Assembly (NCBI GenBank): GCA_040954595.2
Contig: CM082582.2
Span: 11,966,001-12,030,000 of the forward strand
Source of the DNA: Balanoglossus misakiensis
Lineage: Eukaryota; Hemichordata
DNA: 64,000 nucleotides
Direction of reading: 5' to 3'
The position numbers were made by a program, and so were the translations under genes. This document shows, in pieces, positions 1 to 11,239 of the stretch. How positions within the stretch are numbered: the first letter of the stretch is position 1; every line of letters starts with the position of its first letter. The notes under the pieces were generated by a model. That model did no database searches. It was not told where the DNA came from and was given only the letters and a program-made list of their open reading frames with translations.

Positions 1-300
1 TTTATTGACCTTGTGTGTACAAACATTACATTCAATCCAAAAATTCTGCATATCTGTGGTATCACTTCCTTCCATATTTCATGTGCACCTTAGACTGTAG
101 TTTTGTCCTTGCTTTTCACCAAATTTGTTGTCTTTTCCCGATCTCTGACGCACTAGACTATGGTCGCCGCCATCTTGTCTGTTGTCAGGACATCATGCAC
201 ACTGCCTTTCATATACCGAGTACTATGGTAAGCCTTCATGTACTTGATTTTTTTCTTCCTACTAGAATTTTCTCATGATGTTTTTCTCTGCTGTAATCAC
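1..300. other. Non-coding left edge
   Basis: No gene is recognisable here. The first bases (1-6) read AATAAA on the minus strand and could serve as a distal polyadenylation signal for DGAT1-A, but this is weak evidence. The short open frames have no recognisable protein content. Confidence 0.5.
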
Positions 301-905
301 ATTCAGCAAATCCATTCCCCACACGTTCGTCTGTGGGATCACTCCATAAAGCCATGTATTTTTTTAAAAATAGTACTTGAAATTAAAAAAAAACTGAGTC
401 ATCTCAGGATGACCATTTGTATATATAGATACTGTCCTATCAGTGATCGGAGTACTTCCAGCTGTGGCACCAGTTTCCAGTGCGCTTTGGGCAGTAATAA
501 TAAGTTCCCTGCCATCTCAGTGTTCTCCTACATTGCCATGGTAACAGTTTCTTGTGCCTCCGGCACAGCCTAGTCCTGGATGTACATGATGATGGCTATC
601 GGTTGTCCAATGATGACGGATAGCCATTTGCGCATTCAGCAAATCCATTCCCCACATATTCTGTGGGAGCAGTCCATATACATCCATGTATTTTTTTTTA
701 AATAGTATTGAAGTTCAAAAAAACTTAGTCATCTTAGGATGACTGTTACTGTCCTATCAGTGTTCAGAGTACTGCCAACTGTGGCACCAGCCACTGGCAG
801 TATTCTCCTATGTTGCCAAGGCAACAGTTTCCTGTGCCTCCTGCACAGCGTAGTCGTGGACGTACATGATAATGGCAATCGGTTGTCCAATGATGACAGA
901 CAGCC
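301..905. repeat. 333-bp tandem duplication over the 3' end of DGAT1-A
   Basis: Two diverged direct copies start with the same attcagcaaatccattcccc word at 301 and 634. Copy 1 covers about 301-633 and copy 2 about 634-905. They share 3'UTR-like sequence, an A/T-rich block and the end of the last DGAT1 exon. Copy 2 holds the intact terminal exon of DGAT1-A; copy 1 lies downstream of the stop in transcript direction and is degraded. Confidence 0.85.
536..626 (-). pseudogene. Remnant of a duplicated DGAT1 last exon
   Basis: On the minus strand 626-573 still encodes the conserved [15 protein letters not shown] segment of the DGAT1 C-terminus, almost identical to the functional exon at 808-972. 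The next codons are mutated: the histidine of the HD pair is glutamine, and the tyrosine codon TAC that follows is TAG (570-572). The 5' part of the exon, including its splice acceptor, is missing. It therefore cannot act as an alternative last exon in its present form. It may lie within the 3'UTR of DGAT1-A. Confidence 0.8.
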
Positions 906-3900
906 ATACCCACATGTTACTGCAGGCGGGGGAATACTTCATAATGTATGGGCAAACCAAAGCCAGAGGTACCTTCAAAGAAAATAATAAATAATTATAA
1001 TGCACTGAATAGTATATCTAGTATTCACAGTGGCCTTACAAGCAGTATGTCTCTTGTTTGATGGAAAGTTCAGTTACTATACCTGCGCCATCATGCCAGC
1101 AAACGCCCAGAAATTCCACATGTGCAAAGGTACACTCACAAGGTACTGTGTGCATGGAAAGAGAAAGAAATCATGTCTGTCAATTTTGATCTTGATATAA
1201 CTATATCCTTGGGCAAGCACGATGCATGACTGTTTTAAAGCTTGGTAGAGGACTGATCATTTTGATACAACTTTCCTGATACTATACAGATGCTGTCTCT
1301 CCTCAAATTGCATTGTCCCAGCAGAATCACACAGCAAGTGTAGTCTCTCACTATCAGGTGCTAAGTGTATTACCTGAATATATGTGTGCATATCCCCTAA
1401 ACTTACAGAAAGCGCCCTCAAGGAACAACAATACCAAGCAGATCCAGTGAAACGTGTTCACTTCATCCACCTACCTCGTGGAAAAATGCTGATACAGCGA
1501 AAACGACAACTCTCCCAGTCATTTTACTATATCCACGGATCATCAATGGTTTATATATATGCCTGCAATGAAAGCACAGAAACAATTAGCAACATTATAA
1601 ACTTGCTTTTCCATGGCAATAATTTTTTTTTATCTGAGTTATCTATTTGCATTCACTGAAGTATACAGAATAACATACTGGGAGGGAAACCCAAACTACC
1701 AATACGCTCACCTGACACACCATTTGTGAACTGGGATATTCCAATTCTGCCAGAAAATTTCAATACTGTCAGCGTTCCTGCAGCAATGAAAAATGATACA
1801 TTTTGTATGATTAGGTGACATGAATTATGTAGCTCAACAGAAATAGATTTGGGGAACCAGGGAACTTTATAATACTTACCACCAATCTTTGTAGAATTGT
1901 CGATCTCCAAATCGCAGGATCTCTGCGAGCACATTCAGAAAAGTATGAAAATAGCAGTAGAAGAATAGCAACCAGATGATATTGTTGGGAACCTGAAGTG
2001 ATAGAAATGATAGAATAATACAATCAGTAAACATACCAACCATCATGTTAAATTTAGAAAAAGAGATCATATTTTTTTGGGGGGGGGGAATATTACTTAC
2101 AGCCAACTTAATAATGTCTTCTGCACATTTTATCAAATCCAATTTCTGAAAGTAAAATGAAAACACATCAAATTTGGACTTGGACTTGAGAAATATTTAC
2201 AAGCATCAATGTTTTAATGTATTCCTCGTAAACGGTTTTCTGATTCATGTCAGGGTGCGGGCTATTTTTGGCTTTAAGGTTCAAACACTGGTTTGATATA
2301 AAAGCATATCCGCTACTGAACTTGGTGAACACTAACTTACCAGATTGGGGTCCACATAATCAGCAACAGCTGGTACAATCCACTGGAAAGGAAAAATAAT
2401 GTCATCAATGATAATGGCCATACAATTAAAAAGTGTTGTGGTAGTGTATCGCCATGTAATTATGGGGAATGTTGGTCAAATTTCCAAAAAAAAAGTGAAA
2501 TATCCAAACTATAAATATTAATAGTGTGGCCATACCTGTTGAATCAATCCAAAGATGACTCCACCTAGGAGAATCTAAAGAAGAAAACATATTTGATGTT
2601 AGCTGTGAAAGTAAGATGTCTGCTAAGATAGGGGAGCGATGATTCGTTCAATTTCTCACCAATTCAGTGCAACTCCGCATCAAGAATTTCTTGTTGATTC
2701 GTTCAGTCCGTGGGAAGTTCAGTTCGTAGCACAGTGTTGGTGCAAACAGGAAGTAGTAGAGGTCTGTAAAACACAGGAGAGAGAAAAAAACTTAGTAAGT
2801 ACACCCACCTGTTGATTGCAAAGCAAAGTTATGCTTTGCGGTGTTGAAAAAAGTGCAAATTAAATTAACATGGCATGTTTGATAATATCAATCTGTAGGG
2901 TCTTACCAAATAAGGTCAAGTTGTCAGGATATTGGACAAAACTGCCCTTGCCTTTGGTACCAATCCAGCCATTGGTAGAGGCATCACCTCCTGGTAATGC
3001 AAAAAGCAAATCAAACCCAATTGGCTTTAGAAAATGTCAGTCAAAGAAGTGACCATAATCTAGGCCTGAATCTATGTTTTTTTCTTCAATGGGAAACTCA
3101 AAATAAAAGTGTGTACCACAGGTATTAGCTGCCACTATGTTACATGGACCTACCCTCAGAAGTGTTTCTTGGTCTGAACTTTTGTCCCTTTATTTGATTG
3201 CGGGACCAACTGTTAACCATTGCATAGGAAATCAGCTTCAGGAAAAGAATCGTGTACACGGCAAGTGCAACCATTGATCCAGCTGCAAGAAATTGGAAGA
3301 GAACATGTCAGAACATACATTAAAAATACCTTGTATATTTTTAACCAGGAACTTCAGAATGTTTTACCATAGGTGAATACAGACATATGTGGATTTTTAA
3401 TGTGGACACTATTCATTCATTCATTCATTCATTCATTCATTCATTCATTCATTCATTCATTCATTCATTCATTCATTCATTCATTCATTCATTCATTCAT
3501 TCATTCATTCATTCATTCATTCATTCATTCATTCATTCATTCATTCATCCATTCATTCATTCAAATCACCCACTCACTATCACTCACTCACTCACTCAGT
3601 GATATGCCAAAATTACGATGGGAAACATACTGTCTGAAGTGAAAATTCTGATCTTACTTGTGTTAGGCTTGACTTTATAGACAACCAGCACGGGAAACAC
3701 AACAATTGCAACTGCATTGATGGTTTGCAGCAAGACACCTGCTCCCTCAGACACTTTGCTCTGAAAGAAAACGTGAACTTGTGTCATGTGACTGCAAATT
3801 TTCTGAAGTATAAAGAGCTGAGTTGATGCAGCATACGTCAAGCATTTTCCTCGGCAGATTTTATGCTGATTTCTGGAAATATGTCGCAACTATCAGTGAA

Positions 3901-5203
3901 CAAAATTTTGGTCCAAAATCTTTGGACTTGCCATGACTTTTAGTGGCAAATTACTTCGCAACTTTTTTCTGCTTTTTCACTGAACTTACCCTTGATAGCA
4001 AGATTTCGATGATAAAGGCAGCCAATACAAAGATGTTTGATACTGCAATAAGATATTTAAAAAATGTTTATTTTTATGATTCATAATTATGAAAAATAGG
4101 TCTGACAATATCTTGAGCTATCTCGACTTGTAAGAATACTTGTGGCATATTAAATAATTATATAAGTATGACCAGAAAATATTATCTACAGCACCAAAAC
4201 TGTGTGATTTACTTACACAGCACAAGGAGTGACAAGTTCTGTACATCATTGGCTCCAAACACAAACAGGATTTTCACTGAATCAACCAGGATGCCATACC
4301 TGAAAATGCGTCCGTTAAAAAAAATTATGAGTATTTCAACAACCGACAGACACTTGCATGAAACACATGTAACATACTTAATATTCATGGAAATAATGAA
4401 TTGCATGTATCTATTAAATTAAGAAGACTTACTCGCTAAGATTCTCCCAGAAGAATCTTACATTAACCAGAATCTGAAAAAGAAAAAAGAATGGGTTTAC
4501 TGTAAGGTAATTTCGACTACAAAAATAATTTCTGATCGCCGGACAAGGACAGAAGTTTGGTCGGCATTCCGATTGGCCGAAGATGACCATTTCCACCAAG
4601 CCACTGGATTACGCAAATCGGCTCTTTTGATTTATTATATGTACGTCTCTGTTGATGGTTGCATGTACTTTATTAATCAACAAGAATGAGTTGAAAAGAC
4701 TCAAATATTGAGGCCACTCACCAAGAGAACAATGCACAGGTTGCGGATGCCACCACAGTTGGTCAAACCATCAAATGAACTCAGGAGAGATTCTTGACGC
4801 ATGTGACAACTGAAATCGATATGATTTTCAAAAATGCATTCATGAATAAGTTAATAACGCATTCATAGTAAATGTTCGATGTTAAATTCAAACCATCCAA
4901 TTCACACCGGTTCACACTGAGTAAAACTAGAAAAGTTTCAGAGACACTTTTGCCATTTGTAAACACAGAGGATTAAACCTTTACACTGGCCCAGGTCTGG
5001 TTTCAAATGCATGTGTGTGAACCCCAAATACGCGAGTGGAAAGTCACATTCTAGTTGTTATATATAAAAAACACTTACGGTTTCAGATTATCGATATGAG
5101 TAGTATCCACAACAGCCGGGGTGGAGCGCACAGTACGTAATTGTGCTTCACTGTTGGCCCTCAGGCGCCGGCTGCGTCGAACGCCCGTAGTCCAATCGGA
5201 CAT
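808..5203 (-). CDS. DGAT1: Diacylglycerol O-acyltransferase 1, paralog A (17 exons, 476 aa)
   Basis: An ER multipass MBOAT enzyme that joins fatty acyl-CoA to diacylglycerol, the last step of triacylglycerol synthesis. Exons 5' to 3': 5079-5203, 4722-4809, 4433-4473, 4217-4299, 3990-4042, 3658-3760, 3154-3282, 2907-2990, 2660-2763, 2536-2574, 2341-2382, 2101-2145, 1880-1992, 1712-1777, 1475-1562, 1083-1145, 808-972. All junctions are GT-AG and in frame. Visible family marks are the arginine-rich cytosolic N-terminus (RRSRRLR), FYKDWWN (about residues 345-351), [10 protein letters not shown] and the catalytic histidine of FHEY (H400). The C-terminus carries [15 protein letters not shown]. The length is close to the 488 residues of human DGAT1. 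The N-terminus is shorter than in paralog B and some membrane loops differ, so the two copies are well diverged. The exon count equals that usually given for human DGAT1. The gene is head to head with the PM20D2-like gene. Confidence 0.93.
3411..3599. repeat. (ATTC)n / (CACT)n microsatellite
   Basis: An almost perfect ATTC tetranucleotide array runs from 3411 to about 3574 with one CATCC interruption near 3546, then changes to CACT repeats up to about 3599. It lies in the intron between DGAT1-A exons 6 and 7. It creates long but meaningless open frames of repeated HSFI. Confidence 0.97.
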
Positions 5204-6147
5204 GATAAACTTTTTTTAAACAACTTAGAAGATTTGGGAAGATTTCGGTAGAGATGACAGCACGCTGTTGCCTCGCCGAAAATTCGCAAACAAGTGATGA
5301 TGTTTCTGACAATCCGAACATTGCCGTGGTGATCGAACAGTGACCAGGTGTACAGCCAATGACGTCCTGAGTCACAGCATTGCCATGGAAATCGAACTTC
5401 GATTGTCGACAATTCCATCCGCGATGAGAGAGCGCGCATCGATGTCGCGTACGCGTTGGCAACTCTTAGTAAATCTTGCAGCATCTCTGTCTCTTTCATC
5501 ATACCTGGTTTCACGAATTTACCCTTTCGGAAAAAATGACTGAACCGAAAATTTAAAGCTGACGGATATTAAAAAAGTATGAACCCTAAATCCCAAACGC
5601 TCCTTCATAGTATTTACTGGAACTTTCCGGGTCGATATAAAACCTCACAATAACCAGACAACCTTGTAAAGTTGCATGAAGAAGTATGCGTTGCCTTTTG
5701 TGTTAACTTAAAATTACGAAATGCTGTACATGATAACTTGTATTCTTTTTGGTTAATGTGTACGCTTTATAGGCATTCATTTTGTACATATCTACATGTG
5801 CATTCAACTTCAAAAGTGATGAAACAATAAAACTATTTCAAAGTTTTCTCTTTAGTTGTTCATACGGTCAGTAGTTCCTCCTAGTATTTTTTTTTTTGTC
5901 ATTTGGGTGCATAATTGTTGACTGACCAGGGACTCCCACAACCGGACCGCAGATTCTTTATCACGATAGAGCGCCACCATCGATGAGTGACGTTTTATAT
6001 TTGAATGACCTTCATGTAAGGTCAATCAGAGAAGGCGGAAATTTCCCCACCTCGCTTTCGAATACAATGCCGTGAAAAGACGCATCGTCGTTCGTGTGTC
6101 ATCACTCGCACCGTGGAAGTTCCCCAGAACACAACAGTCAACTCAGT
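5204..6147. promoter_or_regulatory. Divergent intergenic region, DGAT1-A / PM20D2-like
   Basis: About 0.94 kb separates the two start codons, which point away from each other, so both promoters should lie here. A perfect everted repeat of the nuclear-receptor half-site, TGACCTT-CATGT-AAGGTCA, is at 6006-6024, 124 bp before the PM20D2-like ATG. No clear TATA box was seen. Open frames on the minus strand near 5150-5514 extend the DGAT1-A 5' region in other frames and are not supported as genes. Confidence 0.5.
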
Positions 6148-9100
6148 ATGGCTACAAGTGATCTACAGAATGTACTGACTTCAACGATCGACAAGGCTGA
6201 AAGCGAACTTTATCAGATCAGCTACGAGATCTGGAAAAAGCCGGAAGCCGAATTCGAAGAGAAACATGCCCACGATCTGGTGACAGAGTTTCTCACCAAG
6301 CATGGGTTCAACGTGGAGAAGAATTTAGTCTTGCCGACCGGCTTTCGTGCGGTGTATGGCAGTGGTTCTGGCCTGAATGTGGGTGTTCTGTGCGAATACG
6401 ATGCCTTGCCAGAGATCGGACATGGCTCAGGCAGAAATCTTGTCACAGAGTGTTCGCTGGCTGTTGCGTTAGCGTTGAAATCTACAATCGATCTGGGCGT
6501 GAAATGCAACAAACAGCTGGGAAAGGTACGTGCTTCATTGCCTTGCGTGTTAGTATACTTTTACTAGTAGTGTATGTATGCATTATACGGAGGCGGCGAA
6601 TTCCGATAGTGGTCGGACAGTTACTTTTGCCTGAAGAGCGTGGAAATCTCATTATAATCCAACCTTTGTAAATAATTATTATTATAGTAGTGTACCCGAG
6701 GCTGTGGTCGACCTTTCATAGTGGTAAGCTCTGAATCGATCCACCTTGACATTTATCGGACAAGGCCAAGGTTAGGCTAGGGTTCATGCTGTGTTTTTGT
6801 TACCCAACCCAAGCGGTTGTAATATGGAGATATTAGAAAGAAAAATCAGTAAACCATATATGCAGTTGCAAGAGTCGTGTGTATTAATCTTGAGTAGCCT
6901 GAAATAGTACACTGAAATGTTACAGGTACATGTAAATTTGTGTAGCTGCATTAATTAGCATATCACTATAAATATATTCTGAGGATCACATGAATGATAA
7001 AACTGTATAAGGCTGTGTATGATACAAGTAATATACTGTAGATATAATTTTAAACCAGTTGATTTGATTTTTAGTGGGTCAGCCCTGGGCTAACCAAAAG
7101 CTAGTCTGGGGTAGCCCATTTGGCACATCATTGTGTCACCTTATTTGCATACAATTACATACAGTTTTACACAATGCTTTGTGTACAGGGTATATTAACA
7201 ATAATGGTAATTGGCTATTACTGGGCCAGCCCATTGTTAGTCTCAAGAACAGATATTGGGATATTGTCATCAATTTGATGTGTGATTTTGATTGTCAGGT
7301 GACAGTGATTGGTAGTCCAGCTGAAGAGAGTGGCGGTGGTAAGGTCGACATGTTATCAGCTGGCGTCTTCAGCGACGTGGACATCACGCTTCGAGCCCAG
7401 CCACACCATCACAATTTGGCCAAGCCCTTCACCTTGGATATGCTGCAAGTGAAGGTGGTCTACAGTGGCAAACCTCCTCACGGAGCGTTGCCATGGGAGG
7501 GAAGAAACGCCCTAGATGCGGCCGTCCTCTGTTACAACAACATTGCAGCTTTACGCCAACAAACCAAACCTACCATGCAGATCACTGGTAAGTGGCCACC
7601 TCACCTTACACATTGTGTCCAATATTGGAGAGAAAACTCCAGATCAAGGTGTAATTTTGTGAGCACTCTCTGAGAACAATTTCTGTTCAGTTTGAAGAAT
7701 TTACACACTCTTGCGTCAAGTCAGTCCTAATGGCCAACATCCATCACTGCAAAGCAGACCCCTTGGGAATTGTAATGTGTTTTCTCGAATGGAGAGAAAA
7801 AAACAACTGTTGGTGGTGTGACAATAATATTATGATATATGGGAATGTAGCAGTGTGCCTCCCAGTGGAGAGAGTGAATAGATTGCCTGGGTTAATGTAA
7901 CACTACAGAATCTCCATCATTTGAAAAGTGACAGCAGTATACAACAGGGAAAAGTGTACACCTTGTTCGAAAGGGAGAACGACCCCTTCTTATTGAGGCT
8001 CTGGAGAAAATTGCACCAAATTCTGAAGTAGTTTAAATAAAAATAGCACCCGTTTTTTAACAGGTATCTATTCTTGTTGAGGAAGTAAACTGACCATCTG
8101 AAATAATCGACTGGTTTGTTAGATTTAATAGCAATGACTTCTTTGATGGGTGCCGCTTTAATCTCGCAAGTGTCCTTCAAATATCTGATGATTGCATTTT
8201 GCTTTGAGGCTGATCGTGAGTGAGGTCAATAGAGTGAAGACAGTGAAATTAATCTTTCTCGGCATCGAGCCTATGACGTCTCAAGTGATATACAGGTGTC
8301 TACTCTCAGGGCAAATTGATGTCATAAAAATTCAATGAGCGTAGATACACAGAATTGATGGAACTGAGATACATCGTCATTGTCATGAGATGAATGTGAA
8401 AAGAAATATCGTTTCGAGCTGTAAGTTGCCTCTGATAAAAAAAAAGAAGTTTCCTGTGTGAAGTCGAGCAGTTGCCAGCTTTGAGATTGATACATGACCA
8501 GTTGAAGTCTCTTATAATAATGATTTTGAGTTTTTACTATCCGTGTGCTACTTTCACTAATGTGAGTGATGAAAGAAAAATGGATATCGGATAAAGCTTT
8601 ATATTTGACACCATTTTGCATTGTCAATTTTGGAAGTAAACAATATCTTGCACGTAATTGCCAATAAAGCGTCTGTCATTTTGCCTACACACCATTAATG
8701 TATAAATTGTGATGTTGAAACTATCTTCATTGAAAAATCCATTTCATGTTGCCTGTTGCAGCATTTAGCTGTCTTCAATAGAAACGACCATGTCAGCAAA
8801 AGAGCAAAAGATGTGTTGCCATGGTAACAGTCTTCATATGGCCAAGTCAGTTATCTAGTGAATCTTGTTATGTGTGTGCTACAATCTAATTACTATTTTG
8901 GTCAGTATTTAATTATCTTACCCCTTTATACCCAAAATAACACATTGAATAGCACACTTTAAAATCCTATATTTTAATTATGCTTTTGGGAATTTTTGGA
9001 AATCACATGAAATGCCGAGCAAATGTGTCAAGGGAATATTAAAAGTCACTTAATTGATCACAACAATGGGGAGCAATCGTGATGAAATGCGTTTGATATT

Positions 9101-10084
9101 TAAAAGGTGTTTTCAGCCAAGCTACTCAGTATTACTCACGTACTCAAATTTACATACTAATAACATAGTGTTTATTCAAGGAAATTATTTACTGATTATT
9201 TGTCCTCAGAAAATGTGTTTGTATTCATGAGAAGAAATAATTACTATGGAAATTTTTCGTCTGATTAACATACATGTATTGGATAATTTCTTTCTGATAC
9301 AAGGTGTAAATTTAGAGCTGGGTGACTTTTCATATGCGTCTCAACTGGCAGAGGGCACTTTACTCATGTCTCTACACTTCATTACAATTTGTGTGCATAT
9401 TAATCATTGGCTTCATCAATTCTCTTCTGATTTTTGTTATAAGTGTGTCTTTTTCCTCTCTTTTAAGGGATAATCAGCAATGGTGGTTTGAAGCCAAGTA
9501 TGTTACCAGAAGAGACGGAGATGGAGTTTTATTTGAGGGCAGCCAGTGCCAGAGACTTGCATTTACTTCAGCAGAGAGTAGCCGCTTGCATCGTTGCTGC
9601 AGGCAAGGCGTCTGGCTGCGAGGCACAGTTTGAATTCATCGGAAAGCCGTACTTGAGTGCCATCCATAACGACACTCTGGCCGAACTCTACCAGAAGCAC
9701 GCTGAAATGCTCGGAATGAGTTTCACAACGGATATGGAGACAGTGCTGACACCCACCGGGTCGTCTGATATGGGCAATCTGTCACACAAAGTGCCCAGCA
9801 TCCAGCCGAACTTCAGTATAGACAACTCGGCCGTCGTCAAGACATCGGCGTTTACCCAAGCGGCGAGCACCGAGGCCGCCCACAGGTGTACGCTCGTTGT
9901 TGCTAAGGCGCTCGCCATGGCCATCATGGAAGTCTTAGAGCAACCAGAACTGATTGACACCATCACTGCGGAGCTCGAGGAAGCAAACATCCCACGCACA
10001 CCCACCAGTTCACGGTGTCCAAGCAGCAGTTCAAGCTCAAATTTAATCGTTCCGGCCAATGGAATAGAACCCATGCTATCTTAG
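6148..10084 (+). CDS. PM20D2: PM20D2-like M20 peptidase homolog, probably catalytically dead (3 exons, 427 aa)
   Basis: Vertebrate PM20D2 (ACY1L2) is a cytosolic M20D peptidase that hydrolyses dipeptides with basic C-terminal residues in metabolite repair. Exons: 6148-6525, 7299-7587, 9468-10084, all GT-AG and in frame. The start at 6148 (MATSDL) is preferred; an in-frame ATG at 6094 would add 18 residues. Family landmarks are CEYDALP, PAEESGGGK (about 133-141), the PWEGRNALDAAVL dimer segment, GIISNGGLKP and a C-terminal AKALAM helix. The expected metal ligands are not kept: the HACGHN motif of the human protein is HGSGRN here (residues 92-97), the later AHP is AQP (Q160), and the C-terminal ligand histidine aligns with K347. 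Only the two adjacent glutamates (135-136) remain. The fold looks whole with no stop or frameshift, so this reads as a pseudoenzyme rather than a pseudogene. Fewer introns than usual for vertebrate PM20D2. Confidence 0.88.
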
Positions 10085-11239
10085 AGATGCACTTCCCTGC
10101 ATTGCCCCGAAAGTGCAGTAGCATTTAATTCTCGCACACTCTCCAAAAGTTGCGAGTATTCTGCAGTCATCAGTAGTGAACACTTCCCAGAGTCCATGTG
10201 TCAAGGAGGCGGCATATGTTGGAGAATGAAGTAGACTTCCAAAGTAAAGATTTCAGGAACTGACTGTAATATGCAGATTGAACTTTATCAACAGTATAGC
10301 ACAGTATAACCTAGTACTCTGTGAAATGCCAATATTCACAGTGGTGAGGTGTTAGCTTCCATGTCCAGTTATTTTCCAGGTGTTTTATATTGTGCAATTT
10401 GTCAGGTAAACAGCCCATGTTTCATAATCATTGTACATATACTAATACAGAACGTACAGTGTATACCACATGTATGTGTAGTGTTATATTTGTTTGTAGG
10501 AGTAGCTAGGTTTTAAAGAACAGTGTTCTACTTGCTTAAGCGATAAAAGTTCACCGGAGCTATTAAGAATACAAATACCCAAGATGAGTTTATGGCAATA
10601 TATTCTACATGATTTATTCCATCAAAGTTAAGCTGTAAGATGGCTGACATATGTCGTAAATTAAGACATAGCCTTACTTAGCCTAACTTACACTGGTACA
10701 GAAATAAACATTGCAACTTCCAACACATAAATCCTAAGAAAATTCTATTGTAGGTAATTTTTACACAGTATCATACAAAATAAACCCCCTCCATAAAAAA
10801 AACCCAAACTAAACAAACATGCATGCATCATGCAAAGTAAACTGTCTGTGGATCCCCACAGATGCCTTTGTGGCAGATGTCTCCAAACCAAAGGGTCATG
10901 ACAAAACACTATAGTCATATACAGGTATATACAATTAATGTCAAAAATAAAATCTACTCTATACAGGAGTTGCATCACCAAACCCTGACAATGTAATGCT
11001 AGTGGCATGTTAGCAAGGTGCTTGGTAATGAAGATTGATGAGCAGAATAAGTTTTTTATAGTACTGCAATTTTTTCATGTTCTTTCACATGGTTATTAGG
11101 CTCAGACTGTCCTCGTCAAAGCCACGCCATCATGTCTCATGAAATCTGTGAGTTATTTTAAAGACCTTTAGTGCATCTTCGTTGGAATAAACGACAGTCT
11201 GCTTAAGTGGTCCATACCCCTTTCTCACTTCCGGTGTTG
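10085..11239. other. Convergent intergenic region
   Basis: This holds the 3'UTRs of the PM20D2-like gene and DGAT1-B. A plus-strand AATAAA at 10703-10708 could end the former. A minus-strand AATAAA at 10613-10618 is one candidate for DGAT1-B, though it is about 620 bp from the stop. No gene is seen. Confidence 0.55.

Noticed and set aside
3373-3642. Open frames of repeated HSFI that look like a repeat protein
   Set aside because: Direct translation of the ATTC microsatellite inside a DGAT1-A intron; no start context, no other protein content. The regular short repeat is also not a CRISPR array, having no spacers.
5148-5514. Minus-strand open frames of 104-117 codons upstream of DGAT1-A
   Set aside because: They overlap exon 1 and its upstream region in other frames and match nothing known; the MSD... 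start at 5203 fits DGAT1 and splices in frame.
9688-10074. 128-codon minus-strand open frame
   Set aside because: Shadow of the last PM20D2-like exon with no family likeness.
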